Source: Aliiruegeria sabulilitoris (GTDB taxonomy: Bacteria > Pseudomonadota > Alphaproteobacteria > Rhodobacterales > Rhodobacteraceae). From it: DNA of 64,000 bases. Shown in pieces: positions 8,286-17,536 of the stretch. The notes under the pieces are model-generated. The model was not told where the DNA came from and did not search any database. It saw nothing but the letters and a program-made list of their open reading frames with translations. Within the stretch, counting starts at the first letter, position 1, and the number at the start of each line of letters is the position of its first letter. The stretch spans positions 124,001-188,000 of the forward strand of contig NZ_LOAS01000013.1 of the NCBI RefSeq assembly GCF_001558155.1, in the 5' to 3' direction. The translations under genes and the position numbers were made by a program.

Positions 8286-9572
8286 CTAGACCCGCTCGAT
8301 CCGGATCGCCACCGGCTCGCCCAGAACCACGCCGGTTCCACCGAAGGCGGCGAGCGCGGTGTCGAGCGCATCCCGGTTGGTCTTGTGGGTGACGATCACC
8401 ACCGGGGCGGAGGCGCTGTCGTGCCGGGTCTGGCGCATGCGGTCGATGCTGATGCCGGCCTCACCCAGAACCGTGGCGATCTTGGCCATCGCGCCGGGTT
8501 TGTCGCTGAGGATCATGCGCAGGTAATAGGGAGCCGGCGTCGCAGCGCGCGCCGGGCGTGCCTTTTGCAGGCCGGCGGCCGGCTGGCCGAATGTGGTCAG
8601 GCGGGTGCCGCGGGCGATCTCGATAATGTCGCTCATCACCGCGCTGGCAGTCGGGCCTTCGCCCGCGCCCGCGCCGCGCATCACGATCTGGCCCACACTG
8701 TCGCCTTCGAGCACGACCATGTTCGTGCCGCCCTGTAATTGCCCGATCGGGCTGTCGGCGGGAACGAGGCAGGGGGACATGCGCTGCTCCAGCCCGCGAC
8801 CGGTCATCTGGGCAACGCCCAGCAGCTTTATACGGTAGCCGAGGCTGGCCGCGGTGCGGATATCGTCGATCGAGAGCTTCTGGATGCCTTCCAGTTCGAC
8901 CGCGTCGAAATCCACCTGGGTGCCAAAGGCAATGGCGGCCAGCAACGAAAGCTTGTGACCTGCATCGATGCCGCCGACATCGAGGTTCGGATCGGCTTCC
9001 AGGTAGCCGAGCGCGTCGGCCTCGGCAAAGACCTCCTCATAGGGCAGGCCGGCATCTTCCATCCGGGTCAGGATGTAGTTGCAGGTGCCGTTCATGACCC
9101 CCATGACGCGGGTGATCTCGTTGCCGGCAAGCCCCTCGGTGAGCGCCTTGACGACCGGGATGCCACCGGCGACGGCGGCCTCGAACCGGATCACGTGGCC
9201 GGCGGCCTCGGCGGCCTCGGCCAGCGCCTGGCCGTGAACGGCCAGCATTGCCTTGTTCGCGGTCACCACGTCCTTGCCGGCGGCAATCGCGGCTTCGGTC
9301 GCGGCCTTGGCCGGGCCATCGCTGCCGCCCATCAGTTCGACGAACACATCGACATCGTCGCGAGTGGCCAGTGCCACGGGATCGTCTTCCCAAGCATAGC
9401 CCGAAATCGGCACGCCGCGATCCTTGTCGCGGTTGCGGGCCGAGACGGCGGAGATCTCGATGGGGCGGCCGGTGCGCGCGGCCAGAAGTTTGGCCTTCTG
9501 GCGGACGATCTTGATCACACCGGTGCCGACGGTGCCAAGTCCCGCAATGCCAAGGCGAAGGGGTTGGGTCAT
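8286..9572 (-). CDS. hom: Homoserine dehydrogenase
   Basis: Hom reduces aspartate semialdehyde to homoserine in threonine/methionine synthesis. The 428-residue protein begins with a Rossmann motif GIAGLGTVGTGV, contains the catalytic-domain signature AAVAGGIPVVKALTEGLAGN and GVMNGTCNYILT, and ends in an ACT domain (LSDKPGAMAKIATVLGEAGISI) through which threonine normally inhibits the enzyme. Length and domain order are typical. It is convergent with pabB, with 27 bases between them. Confidence 0.95.
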   Translation of the reverse strand: MTQPLRLGIAGLGTVGTGVIKIVRQKAKLLAARTGRPIEISAVSARNRDKDRGVPISGYAWEDDPVALATRDDVDVFVELMGGSDGPAKAATEAAIAAGKDVVTANKAMLAVHGQALAEAAEAAGHVIRFEAAVAGGIPVVKALTEGLAGNEITRVMGVMNGTCNYILTRMEDAGLPYEEVFAEADALGYLEADPNLDVGGIDAGHKLSLLAAIAFGTQVDFDAVELEGIQKLSIDDIRTAASLGYRIKLLGVAQMTGRGLEQRMSPCLVPADSPIGQLQGGTNMVVLEGDSVGQIVMRGAGAGEGPTASAVMSDIIEIARGTRLTTFGQPAAGLQKARPARAATPAPYYLRMILSDKPGAMAKIATVLGEAGISIDRMRQTRHDSASAPVVIVTHKTNRDALDTALAAFGGTGVVLGEPVAIRIERV

Positions 9573-9641
9573 GCTCGATACTCCCGTGTGGTCAGGGTTT
9601 GGTGTCCGTTGCCGCGTTGCGGCTTTGGCTGATTAGCCTGT

Positions 9642-9971
9642 TCAGCTTTCCTGTGCAACGCGTGCCGCTTCGGCCCGCAGCTCCGCTGCCCTGCGCAGAA
9701 GCTCTGCCTTCTCTTCTGGCGAAATTACAGGCCCGCTTGCCGCTTCCGCACGCGCTTGAAGGGCGGCGGCCCGGGCAAGCATCTCGTCGCGCGTCTCGGT
9801 GTCGAGCAGGGCTTCGGAGGCGGGCTCCAGCACGACGGCATTATCCGTCAGCACAGGGCGGTCGGCCTGCCGGGCCTTGTCGGTTATCCTCTCGTCCAGT
9901 TCAGGGAACTGGGCGCAGGCCGTCGGCAACACAAACAGACAGATCGTGACTAGCAAGGGGGCAGGGCGCAT
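9642..9971 (-). CDS. Small lipoprotein, function unknown
   Basis: This 109-residue protein starts with a short signal peptide ending in a lipobox-like PTAC at residue 21, predicting a lipid-anchored envelope protein. The mature part is acidic then helical, with an Ala/Glu/Arg-rich C-terminal coiled-coil-like stretch. The start at 9971 is chosen because the open frame upstream lacks coding character and this Met precedes the signal peptide directly. It is divergent from the TetR gene at 10078. I recognise no family. Confidence 0.65.
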   Translation of the reverse strand: MRPAPLLVTICLFVLPTACAQFPELDERITDKARQADRPVLTDNAVVLEPASEALLDTETRDEMLARAAALQARAEAASGPVISPEEKAELLRRAAELRAEAARVAQES

Positions 9972-10046
9972 TGCAGGCTCCGGTGACTCTGCGCGCAACC
10001 TATCCAAGCCGCCCCCTCGGGGGCAAGCCGTACAATGTCCTCTTGA

Positions 10047-10064
10047 ATTGAACGCTCGTTCAAT
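10047..10064. promoter_or_regulatory. Palindromic operator at the TetR start
   Basis: ATTGAACG-CT-CGTTCAAT is an 18-bp palindrome, perfect outside its central two bases, ending 13 bases before the chosen ATG. A TACAAT box lies at 10031-10036, so the site would sit at the transcription start. This is the usual arrangement for TetR autorepression. The lipoprotein gene on the other strand begins 76 bases away. Confidence 0.65.
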
Positions 10065-10077
10065 GGATGCTCGGGCA

Positions 10078-10671
10078 ATGGCACGAAAGACAGGCTCCCA
10101 CGCTGAAATCACCGGCCCCAGAATCCGCGACGCGGCGTTGAGGCTGTTTGCGCAACATGGATACGCGGCCGTCTCCATGCGCCAGATCGCGGCCGAGGTC
10201 GGCGTGCAGGCCGGCGCGCTCTATGCCTATACGCCCGACAAGCAGGCACTGCTTTTCGACCTGATGAAGGGGCATATGGAGCATCTTCTGGAAAGCTGGG
10301 AGGCGGTGGAACAACCCGCCGATCCGGCCCGGCGGCTCGAAGCCTTCGTCCGGTTCCATATACAGTATCATCTCGACCGGCCGGACGAGGTGTTCATCTC
10401 CTACATGGAGCTTCGCAACCTGGAGCCGGAGAACTTCACCGCGCTGGAGACGTTGCGGCGGCGCTACGAGGATGCCTTGCAAGGCATCCTGACCGAGGGG
10501 TGCGCGGCGGGACAATTCACCATCAGCGATACCCGCGTTGCGGTGATGGGGTTGATCGCCATGCTGACCGGCGTAAGCACCTGGTTCCGCGAGAGCGGCC
10601 GGCTGAGCCGGTCGGATGTCGAGCAGGTCTATTGGGACATGACCCGGCGTGCCGTTGGGCGCGCCGGGTAA
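10078..10671 (+). CDS. TetR/AcrR-family transcriptional regulator
   Basis: This repressor of about 197 residues has a canonical N-terminal helix-turn-helix: IRDAALRLFAQHGYAAVSMRQIAAEVGVQAGALYAYTPDK (residues about 14-53). The C-terminal ligand domain is of the type seen in fatty-acid or acyl-CoA responsive TetR proteins, though this is weak evidence. ATG at 10063 is an alternative start, but it overlaps the palindrome at 10047-10064; 10078 leaves the operator intact. The neighbouring divergent lipoprotein may be co-regulated. Confidence 0.85.
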   Translation: MARKTGSHAEITGPRIRDAALRLFAQHGYAAVSMRQIAAEVGVQAGALYAYTPDKQALLFDLMKGHMEHLLESWEAVEQPADPARRLEAFVRFHIQYHLDRPDEVFISYMELRNLEPENFTALETLRRRYEDALQGILTEGCAAGQFTISDTRVAVMGLIAMLTGVSTWFRESGRLSRSDVEQVYWDMTRRAVGRAG

Positions 10672-10689
10672 GCTCTTTCTGGCCCTGCC

Positions 10690-11601
10690 TCAATGCGCCG
10701 GGCGGATGAAGGTGCCGTTGCGCAGCTCGGCAAAGGCCTTGCGCAGCTCCTCCTGCGTGTTCATCACGATGGGTCCGTGCCAGGCGACGGGTTCCCGGAT
10801 CGGGGCGCCCGCCACCAGCAGGAAGCGCACGCCTTCGGGGCCGGCCTGAACCACCACCTCGTCCCCACGCCCAAAGCGGATGATCGTCCGGTTGCCAGAC
10901 AGGTCGCGGATATTCACCTCCTGGCCCATCACCTCCTTTTCCAGCAAAACGCCCTGCGGCGCGGCGGCATCGGCAAAGGCGGCGGAGCCTTCGAACACGT
11001 AGGCAAAGGCCTGCCGGTAGGTGTCCACCGGGAAGGTCTTGCGCACCCCGGCGGGCACGAAGATATCGAGATAGAGCGGATCGGCGGCAATGCCGTCCAC
11101 CGGCCCACTCTGGCCCCAGAAATTGCCGATGATTACCTTCACCCGCGTTCCGTCGTCTTCGAGGATCTCCGGGATCTCGGTCGATCCGACATCCTGGTAG
11201 CGGGGGGCGGTCATCTTCAGGTCACCCGGAAGGTTCGCCCAGAGCTGGAACCCGTGCATCTGGCCGACATCATTGCCCGAAGGCATCTCCTGATGCAGGA
11301 TGCCCGATCCGGCGGTCATCCACTGGACGTCGCCCGCGCCGAGCGAGCCGGAATTGCCCAGGCTGTCGCCATGTTCGACCGTACCTTTCAGCACGTAGGT
11401 GATGGTCTCGATGCCGCGATGTGGGTGCCACGGGAACCCGGCTAGAAAATCCTCGGGCCGTTCGTTGCGGAAATCGTCGAACAGCAGGAAGGGATCCATG
11501 AGTTCCGGATCCTGAAAACCGAAGGCACGGTGAAGTTTCACCCCGGCCCCTTCCATCGTGAGGGTCGCCCGGGACATGTGGTCAATGGGTCTGAGGGACA
11601 T
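10690..11601 (-). CDS. Pirin family protein
   Basis: The 303-residue bicupin has the pirin N-terminal signature: PFLLFDDFR, then FPWHPHRGIETITYVLKGTVEHGDSLG, which supplies the metal-binding histidines, and GDVQWMTAGSGILHQEMP. Bacterial pirins are cytoplasmic iron-binding proteins; some have quercetinase activity, others act as regulators. The C-terminal cupin is also present (VPAGVRKTFPVD onward). Length is normal. No neighbour suggests a specific role. Confidence 0.9.
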   Translation of the reverse strand: MSLRPIDHMSRATLTMEGAGVKLHRAFGFQDPELMDPFLLFDDFRNERPEDFLAGFPWHPHRGIETITYVLKGTVEHGDSLGNSGSLGAGDVQWMTAGSGILHQEMPSGNDVGQMHGFQLWANLPGDLKMTAPRYQDVGSTEIPEILEDDGTRVKVIIGNFWGQSGPVDGIAADPLYLDIFVPAGVRKTFPVDTYRQAFAYVFEGSAAFADAAAPQGVLLEKEVMGQEVNIRDLSGNRTIIRFGRGDEVVVQAGPEGVRFLLVAGAPIREPVAWHGPIVMNTQEELRKAFAELRNGTFIRPAH

Positions 11602-11746
11602 TTGCGCTCTCCTTTGTCCAAAGGTAGCGACGCGGGTGGTTTGTTACAATTCGCCGGTCACTCTCGGGGGCGCGGTGACAATGTGCGTTTTCGAACATGA
11701 ACCATTTCCCCTCGCGCTTTGTTCTGTTGCCGGGTAATCAGGCGCC

Positions 11747-12286
11747 ATGACCGATACAACCTCCCCGTCCGAAGATATCCTGGCCACCATTTCGCCATCG
11801 GCGCCCCGGCGCATCCTTGGCATTGTCGTGCTGTGCACGTTGGGGGCGAGCCTCGTCTATCTCGGCATCGTCAAGCCGCCGGCCGAGCTGCACTGGCAGG
11901 TCTTCCTGATCGGCCTCGGGGGCTTGACGCTCTTCTTGGCCGAAAAGCTGCGCCGGGCGACGGAGAACTCGCTGGAGCTGACCGCCGAAGAATTGCGGGA
12001 AACCACGGGTCGGGTCGTTGTGCGGGTCGAGGATGTGGTGGCGATCGAGCGTGGCGCGTTCGCGATCAAGCCGTCGAACGGCTTCCTTCTCCGGGTCTCG
12101 GTTTCGTCCCCCGATGGCAGCCACTGGGCGCCCGGGCTCTGGTGGCGGGTCGGCAAACGGATTGGTGTCGGCGGCATCACGGCTGCGGCGGAGACCAAGA
12201 CGGTAGCCGAGATCCTCTCCGCGCTGCTGATGGCTCGCGTGACGGACCAATTGACCGACACGTCGGAGAATGAACCCGGCAACTGA
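11747..12286 (+). CDS. Two-helix membrane protein, function unknown
   Basis: The 179-residue protein has two predicted transmembrane segments near residues 26-46 (ILGIVVLCTLGASLVYLGIV) and 54-72 (VFLIGLGGLTLFLAE), followed by a soluble domain of about 100 residues with alternating strands and ending in a conserved-looking WWRVGKRIGVGG segment. This resembles small two-helix membrane proteins with a PH-like cytoplasmic domain. I do not recognise a named family. It is convergent with the pilin-like genes to its right. Confidence 0.7.
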   Translation: MTDTTSPSEDILATISPSAPRRILGIVVLCTLGASLVYLGIVKPPAELHWQVFLIGLGGLTLFLAEKLRRATENSLELTAEELRETTGRVVVRVEDVVAIERGAFAIKPSNGFLLRVSVSSPDGSHWAPGLWWRVGKRIGVGGITAAAETKTVAEILSALLMARVTDQLTDTSENEPGN

Positions 12287-12313
12287 CGGACAGGCCGGCA
12301 GGCCCGCCCCGGA

Positions 12314-12922
12314 TCAGTTGTTGTAGCAGTGCTCGACGCTGTCGTTCGACTTGGTGAATTTCATCTGCCCGGACATACGCGGGGCGGTGAAGACGGTGTT
12401 CTCGAAGACCTGCGGATCCAGCCCGACATCGAAGGCGGGGCTGTAGGCCATGAAGGTTTCGGCAACGATCAGTTCATCCCCGAGCGGGAAGATAGGCACC
12501 TCGTTCGCGCGGGCCTGGAGGTCTTCGGTCGTCAGGATATCGCGACCTTCGCTGGCCTTCGACCAGCACACTTCCAGAACCCGGGCGCTATCGTCTTCAC
12601 ATTCTTCGGTGCACTCGATGATCGTCAGGCGCAGATGGGTCTCGTAGTTGCCATAGGTCAGGTAGGCATAGATATCGTCCATGCCGTCGAAATAGTCCGG
12701 GTCGACCCCGTCGGTTTCCCGGCTGATCATATCGGCGATGGTATAGGTCGCCTTGAGGTTCACGTTCTGCATCCGGAAGGCGTCGAACCAGACGAAGGAG
12801 CCGACATAGACCGCGCAGAGCAGGGGCATGATGATGGCGGCTTCAACCGAGAGCGAACCGTCGGTCCTGTCACGGAACTGCCGGAGCGCGAGGCGGGCGG
12901 GGCGGAAAATACGGTCGGACAT
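12314..12922 (-). CDS. TadE/TadF-like minor pilin protein
   Basis: This 202-residue protein has the TadE-type N-terminus: a short basic lead, a GSLSVEAAIIMPLLCAVYVGSFVWFDAF segment (about residues 20-47) with the processing-site Glu, then a long periplasmic domain containing paired cysteines (ECTEECEDD and the C-terminal HCYNN). Such proteins are pseudopilins of Flp/Tad systems. It is the last of four pilin-like genes on this strand, 17 bases after the preceding gene. No tad assembly machinery is in the window. Confidence 0.8.
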   Translation of the reverse strand: MSDRIFRPARLALRQFRDRTDGSLSVEAAIIMPLLCAVYVGSFVWFDAFRMQNVNLKATYTIADMISRETDGVDPDYFDGMDDIYAYLTYGNYETHLRLTIIECTEECEDDSARVLEVCWSKASEGRDILTTEDLQARANEVPIFPLGDELIVAETFMAYSPAFDVGLDPQVFENTVFTAPRMSGQMKFTKSNDSVEHCYNN

Positions 12923-12939
12923 GGTGCAATGCTCCTCCC

Positions 12940-13485
12940 TTAACCCGGCTCGTTCACGAAGGCGGATTGCGTCATCAACGCGTAGTGATCGTCATCGACC
13001 CGCGGAAGCCTCAGGCCAAGCCCGGACAACGGGAAGAAGGGTTGCTGCAGAGCGCAGACCTGAACCAGCATCATCTCGTGCTGAACCCCCAGCTCGAAGG
13101 TTACGGCAGGCTGGATATCCGCAGTCTTGTCGACGCAAAGCATGGCGCCGGGAGTGATGGTCCAGTCATCTTCATCGACCGAGCTGAGATTCAAGCGAAG
13201 GTTTTCCTCGCAATTTGGCAGGATCAACGCCTCGTCGCAGATATTGGTCTTTACCTCGGCATAGGTCGGATCGTCCCATTCGCCGATGCGCAGCGCGCGC
13301 ACGACGATATCGGTGGCGCGGTCCAGCATCACCTGGCGGACCATCAGCAACCCGATCTCGAAGGCATTCATGAACAGGACCATGAAGATCGGGAACAGGA
13401 TCACGAACTCGACGGTCGCGTTCCCGTCGTCCCTGCCGAGGCGACCGCGCCCAAAGCGCACTATCGAACCTGTTCTCCCAAACAT
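12940..13485 (-). CDS. TadE-like minor pilin protein
   Basis: The 181-residue product has a single N-terminal membrane segment with the TadE signature GNATVEFVILFPIFMVLFMNAFEIGLLMVRQ, followed by a soluble domain with four cysteines (NICDEALILPNCEENL and later). The start at 13485 is supported by GAGG 8 bases upstream; the open frame continues further without coding character. It is co-directional with, and close to, a second TadE/F-like gene and two TadG-like genes, suggesting one envelope structure. Confidence 0.8.
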   Translation of the reverse strand: MFGRTGSIVRFGRGRLGRDDGNATVEFVILFPIFMVLFMNAFEIGLLMVRQVMLDRATDIVVRALRIGEWDDPTYAEVKTNICDEALILPNCEENLRLNLSSVDEDDWTITPGAMLCVDKTADIQPAVTFELGVQHEMMLVQVCALQQPFFPLSGLGLRLPRVDDDHYALMTQSAFVNEPG

Positions 13486-13674
13486 TCCATTATCCTCGGT
13501 TTCTGAAATCTCGTCCCAAAAGCTCGTCTTCTTCCCCGGCCTGTTGAATGGCCTCAGGGTGTCCCTGCCGAAATTCAACCCGACCCGTGTGGCTGAATTT
13601 GGGCGAGAGAGGGTCATACGCGCGGTTTGTTGCCGGAACGTGGACGGTCAAGGCCGGTAAGTCCGGCCCTGATG

Positions 13675-15336
13675 TTATTGCGTCAGGCGAAGCTGGTTGA
13701 TCTGCAGCGCGATCGAAGCGAAGGCGCTGGAAATGTCCACGCTTTGCACGTCGTAGTAATAGGAGGAGAGCGTCGCGCAATCTTCGAGCGTTGCATCGGC
13801 CACACTGTCGTCTGTATCCATGCCGATGGTGAAGATCAGTATGCCTTCTTCCTTGGCAGCGGTGCAAATCGCGGAGGTATAGGCGTTCTTTTCGTTGCCC
13901 GCCCATGTCGTCTCGTATTTGGAGCCGATCTCCCGTAAGACCTTGTCGTAATAGTAACTCGCGTAGGAATTGCTGCCATTGTGATTGACGGGCGAGAGGA
14001 ATTCATAGGCGAATTTGTAGACCGTCATGCTCGCCCAGACTTCCGCCCAGGTCATCTGAGCATTATCTTCCATGTCGCCATAGGGCGTGTCGTACCAGTC
14101 ATTTTCGGTGCTGCTGCTATAGTAGCATCCCCGTTTCCCGCATTTGTAGGTGTAGGTAGTACCTTCGCGATAATACTGATCGTCCTGATAGTAGGAGTAT
14201 TGCTCTTCCTTCGAATTGTAGAAGAGCGGCGACAGGCCGGATTTGTACGCGTCCTTGATATCGCGCTGATAGCGGTTCGCGCCGTCGGACATGACCACGA
14301 GGATCTTCATGGTACTTTCGCGATCGTAGTCGAAGGGTTGCCCCTCAAGGTCGCCATCAACCTCCTTTGCGTCGATCATAGCGCTCAGAACCGACTGGGC
14401 AGAAGGGTCGAGCATGGCGACGCCCCATTTCGTGCCGACATCGATGGAGGTCCAGCCCTCCGCATACATGGCGTCGATCCGGCCGTAGAGGGTGTCCGCA
14501 TCCGAGGTCCAGGGCGTGATGTCCCGTCCGCCAGTCGTGTCGCAGATTTTCGGGTCATAGATCGTCCAGCCGGAGTTGTTCGGATCGAAATAGGCCATCC
14601 GGTTGAGCTCGTCTGTCGACTTGATGGCCGCGGAACTGAAATCGTCTTCGTCGAAGGTGACGCAATGGGTCGTGTCGTGTTCGTTGGAGACGTTGTACTG
14701 GTCGAGCAGCGTCTTGCCGACTGTGACCTGTTCGGCAAAGGGGACGAGCGAAATGATCGTGCTCCCCTCGTCCGAGTCCTCCTTGGCCACTGTCTCGACG
14801 AAATCCTTGGCAGCCTCCTGCAACAGCTTGAGGCGTGTCTTTCCACTCGACGTCCACGAGCCCATGGAGCCGGAATTATCGAGCACCAGCGCGACTTCGA
14901 GGTCGGCCAGGGTCTCATTGGCCTCGCCGGAGGCTGGAACGGACAGCTCGTTGATCCCGACCATTTCGAGAAAGATCGTTTCGATCTCGGCCGAGGCATC
15001 GGCCGAAACCGTACGGTAGTTGATAGCCTGCGAGACTTTCACATCCTTCAGGTTGTCGGAGAGCCCGGCCTTTTTGAAATAGTCCTCGACCACGGATTTC
15101 GGATCGAGTGTCTGTTCCAGGTTGGCCGCGGCAAGAACGGCCCGGTCCAGTGTATGCTGCAGCTTTGCCCGGTTGTATTCGAAACGCGCGACGTCGATCG
15201 ACATGCCGATGGCGAGCATCATGCAAATAAGGATGAACAGGCTGAAGACGATCAGCCCCCCGTCCTGCTCCCGAACAAACTTCTCAATCTGACCGGAACG
15301 CCAACGCGACCGGTTCGAATTCTTCGAAATACCCAT
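13675..15336 (-). CDS. TadG-like protein with von Willebrand A domain (paralogue 2)
   Basis: The 553-residue protein starts with a basic segment and the Tad-type membrane helix DGGLIVFSLFILICMMLAIGMSIDVARFEYNRAKLQ, then a vWA domain whose metal-ion-dependent adhesion motif is VALVLDNSGSMGSW (about residue 160). A tyrosine- and aspartate-rich insertion lies in its second half, then an ILIFTIGMDTD strand. TadG proteins are putative Flp-pilus adhesins or anchoring factors. The ATG at 15336 is followed by family-like sequence; upstream in-frame codons are unconvincing. It is a close tandem paralogue of the gene at 15577. Confidence 0.85.
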   Translation of the reverse strand: MGISKNSNRSRWRSGQIEKFVREQDGGLIVFSLFILICMMLAIGMSIDVARFEYNRAKLQHTLDRAVLAAANLEQTLDPKSVVEDYFKKAGLSDNLKDVKVSQAINYRTVSADASAEIETIFLEMVGINELSVPASGEANETLADLEVALVLDNSGSMGSWTSSGKTRLKLLQEAAKDFVETVAKEDSDEGSTIISLVPFAEQVTVGKTLLDQYNVSNEHDTTHCVTFDEDDFSSAAIKSTDELNRMAYFDPNNSGWTIYDPKICDTTGGRDITPWTSDADTLYGRIDAMYAEGWTSIDVGTKWGVAMLDPSAQSVLSAMIDAKEVDGDLEGQPFDYDRESTMKILVVMSDGANRYQRDIKDAYKSGLSPLFYNSKEEQYSYYQDDQYYREGTTYTYKCGKRGCYYSSSTENDWYDTPYGDMEDNAQMTWAEVWASMTVYKFAYEFLSPVNHNGSNSYASYYYDKVLREIGSKYETTWAGNEKNAYTSAICTAAKEEGILIFTIGMDTDDSVADATLEDCATLSSYYYDVQSVDISSAFASIALQINQLRLTQ

Positions 15337-15413
15337 CTTCCCTACTCTTACAGCATTGAAAGCTGTCACCTCCCCCAAGGCGCAGTTGCTCTATCGGGCA
15401 CCCTAAACGTGAC

Positions 15414-15439
15414 GAAAAAGCAGCGCCATTTTGGCGCCG
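15414..15439 (-). terminator. Rho-independent terminator between tadG-like paralogues
   Basis: On the minus strand GGCGCCA-AAA-TGGCGCT forms a 7-bp hairpin followed by a TTTTT run. It lies after the stop of the upstream paralogue (15577) and before the start of the next (15336), so the two copies are probably transcribed separately or unequally. Confidence 0.65.
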
Positions 15440-15576
15440 CCTTGGTTAATCGTTCAGATTTTGAAACAAAGCGTATCGAATTCAGAACCAATTGATTTTG
15501 CTCGTTTAATTGCGCCAAGTAAGTTTCATGCCTTCTTTACCAAAGGTCAAGTATTAACCTTACCAAGCGTCATTTT

Positions 15577-17187
15577 CTAATTGGTCAGCCGCAATTGGTT
15601 GATCGTTCGGGCGATCGAGTTGAAGGCCTGGTCGAGGTCGTCGCTCTCCACGTCGTAGAAATACGAAGACCCGGAAGCACAATCGGCCAGCGTCGTGTCA
15701 CCCTGCCCATAGGTGTCCATGCCGATGGTGAAGACAAGCACGCCCGCATCCTTGGCCGCCTTGCAGATCTTGGAGGTGTTGGTGTTCTTGGTGGAACTGG
15801 AGAAGCTCTTCACCACGTCGGAATACGCCGTCCGGTCGCTCAGGCCGGGCACCTCCGCTTCGACCTCGTTGACGTAGTACTTGACGCTCATCATCTCCCA
15901 GACCTCTGGCCAGGTGAGTTGCACCGCGCTGTCCTGGCCCGTCGGCAATTGGCGCCAGGCATCGGCCTTGAAACGATAATACTTCCTGTCGCCGCTACGA
16001 TCGGCATCGTAATAGGAAAGGTTGTCCAGCGACGCTTCGGTCCCGTTCAGGAACAGCGGGGACAGGCCCGCGCGATACGGATCCTTGATGTCGTACTGGT
16101 TGGTATTTTCGCCGTCGGACATGATGACAAGGTATTTCATCCGGCTGACTTCCGCATCGCCGCTGCCATAATCGAAGGGCTGGCCGGCGAATTTCTTGTC
16201 CACTTTCTTGTCATCGACAAGTGCCGTCAGGACCGGGCGCGCGGAGGGGTCGAGCATGGCGGCGCCCCATTTCGCGCCCAGCTCGATCGAGGTCCAGCCG
16301 GAGCCGACCATGGCGTCGATCCGCCCTTTCAGATAGTCGACATTGTCCGACCATGGCGTGATCTCGCGGCTCGAGTCTGTGCGGCAGACGCGAGAGCTCG
16401 AATACGGAGGCATCCGGGTGTTGCTCGGATCGAAATGCGCGGTCCGGTTGAGCGATTGTGTTGTCGCGAGTTTCGCCGTGGCGAAATCCGCGTCGTCGAA
16501 AGTAACGCAGTTAGAATAGCTGTGTTCATTGGAAACCTTGTACTGGCTAAGGATGTCCGCTCCTGCGGTCACCTGGGTCGCGAATGGAATAATGGAAATG
16601 GCGACCTTGCCCTCGGAACTCTCATTGTCGAGAACCTGTTCGACAAAGTTCTTTGCGGCCGGCTTCAGCAGTTTCATGCGGTAGTTGCTGTTGCTCGCCA
16701 TCGAGCCGGAATTGTCCAGCACGAGTGCGATTTCCAGCTCGCTCACCGATTCCATGGCAGAGCCTGCGGCAGGGGCCGAGAGATCGTCTATGCCGACCAT
16801 GTTCATGAACATCGTTGGCACGTCATAATTGGTCTGGGCGGACACCTCGCGGAAATCGATGCCCTGTTTGACGGTGATCTCGACGTCTTCAGGGTTCAGG
16901 CCCGCGCGGCGGAGGTAATCCTCGACCACCGATTTCGGGTCCAGCGTCTGGTCCAGGTCGGCCGCGGCCAGAACGGCAGAATCTGTTACGTTCTGCATCT
17001 TGATGCGGGTGAACTCGGTGCGCACGGTATCGATGGCCATGCCAATGGCCAACAACATGCAGATCAGGATGAACAAGGTGAAGATGATCAGACCGCCATC
17101 CTCTTCGCGTGCAAAACGACGCAGGGATGTGGACATGACAAACGGTTTCCGCGGAGCGCGGATTCTCAAATCGGACTCAAACAACAT
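15577..17187 (-). CDS. TadG-like protein with von Willebrand A domain (paralogue 1)
   Basis: This 536-residue paralogue shares the whole layout with the next gene: a basic lead, DGGLIIFTLFILICMLLAIGMAIDTVR as membrane/pilin-like segment, the shared QTLDPKSVVEDY block, the MIDAS motif ALVLDNSGSMASN, and a C-terminal VLVFTIGMDT strand with QAFNSIARTINQLRLTN. The start at 17187 has AAGGG 8 bases upstream; Met at 17136 is an alternative. It is the first gene of the Tad-like block. The two paralogues differ most in the insertion within the vWA domain. Confidence 0.85.
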   Translation of the reverse strand: MLFESDLRIRAPRKPFVMSTSLRRFAREEDGGLIIFTLFILICMLLAIGMAIDTVRTEFTRIKMQNVTDSAVLAAADLDQTLDPKSVVEDYLRRAGLNPEDVEITVKQGIDFREVSAQTNYDVPTMFMNMVGIDDLSAPAAGSAMESVSELEIALVLDNSGSMASNSNYRMKLLKPAAKNFVEQVLDNESSEGKVAISIIPFATQVTAGADILSQYKVSNEHSYSNCVTFDDADFATAKLATTQSLNRTAHFDPSNTRMPPYSSSRVCRTDSSREITPWSDNVDYLKGRIDAMVGSGWTSIELGAKWGAAMLDPSARPVLTALVDDKKVDKKFAGQPFDYGSGDAEVSRMKYLVIMSDGENTNQYDIKDPYRAGLSPLFLNGTEASLDNLSYYDADRSGDRKYYRFKADAWRQLPTGQDSAVQLTWPEVWEMMSVKYYVNEVEAEVPGLSDRTAYSDVVKSFSSSTKNTNTSKICKAAKDAGVLVFTIGMDTYGQGDTTLADCASGSSYFYDVESDDLDQAFNSIARTINQLRLTN

Positions 17188-17281
17188 TTTTGGCACCCTT
17201 GCCCCCCGGCTAAATGGGCGCCCCTACCCAGGTCTTCTTTTTGCCACAAAATTGGCGCGACTTTTAGAAGAACCTGCCTAA

Positions 17282-17536
17282 ATGATGAATGAAATGTGGA
17301 TTCCCGTTTCAAATCAATTGATTGCATTCCGGCTCGCTCCGGACGGCGGTTTCCGGGCTGAGAACGATGGCAAATGGCTTGGGCGATTGTCTCTCCACGA
17401 GGTCACGCAGGCCCGAATTGAGACCGAATCGCTGCGGGAAAAAAGGCCGAACCATGTCGGAGATCTGGCCATTTATGTCCGGAATGTGGAGGCGGGCGGA
17501 GATCGGGCCTCAGCGGTCCTTCAGGTAGTGCCCTGA
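17282..17536 (+). CDS. Doubtful small open reading frame
   Basis: An 84-codon frame begins with ATGATG after a weak AGAAG and overlaps the 3' end of the minus-strand SH3 gene by 27 bases. Codon choice is less GC-biased than in its neighbours and no domain is visible. It occupies the gap between the tad block and the SH3 gene. It may be real but nothing beyond the open frame supports it. Confidence 0.25.
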   Translation: MMNEMWIPVSNQLIAFRLAPDGGFRAENDGKWLGRLSLHEVTQARIETESLREKRPNHVGDLAIYVRNVEAGGDRASAVLQVVP

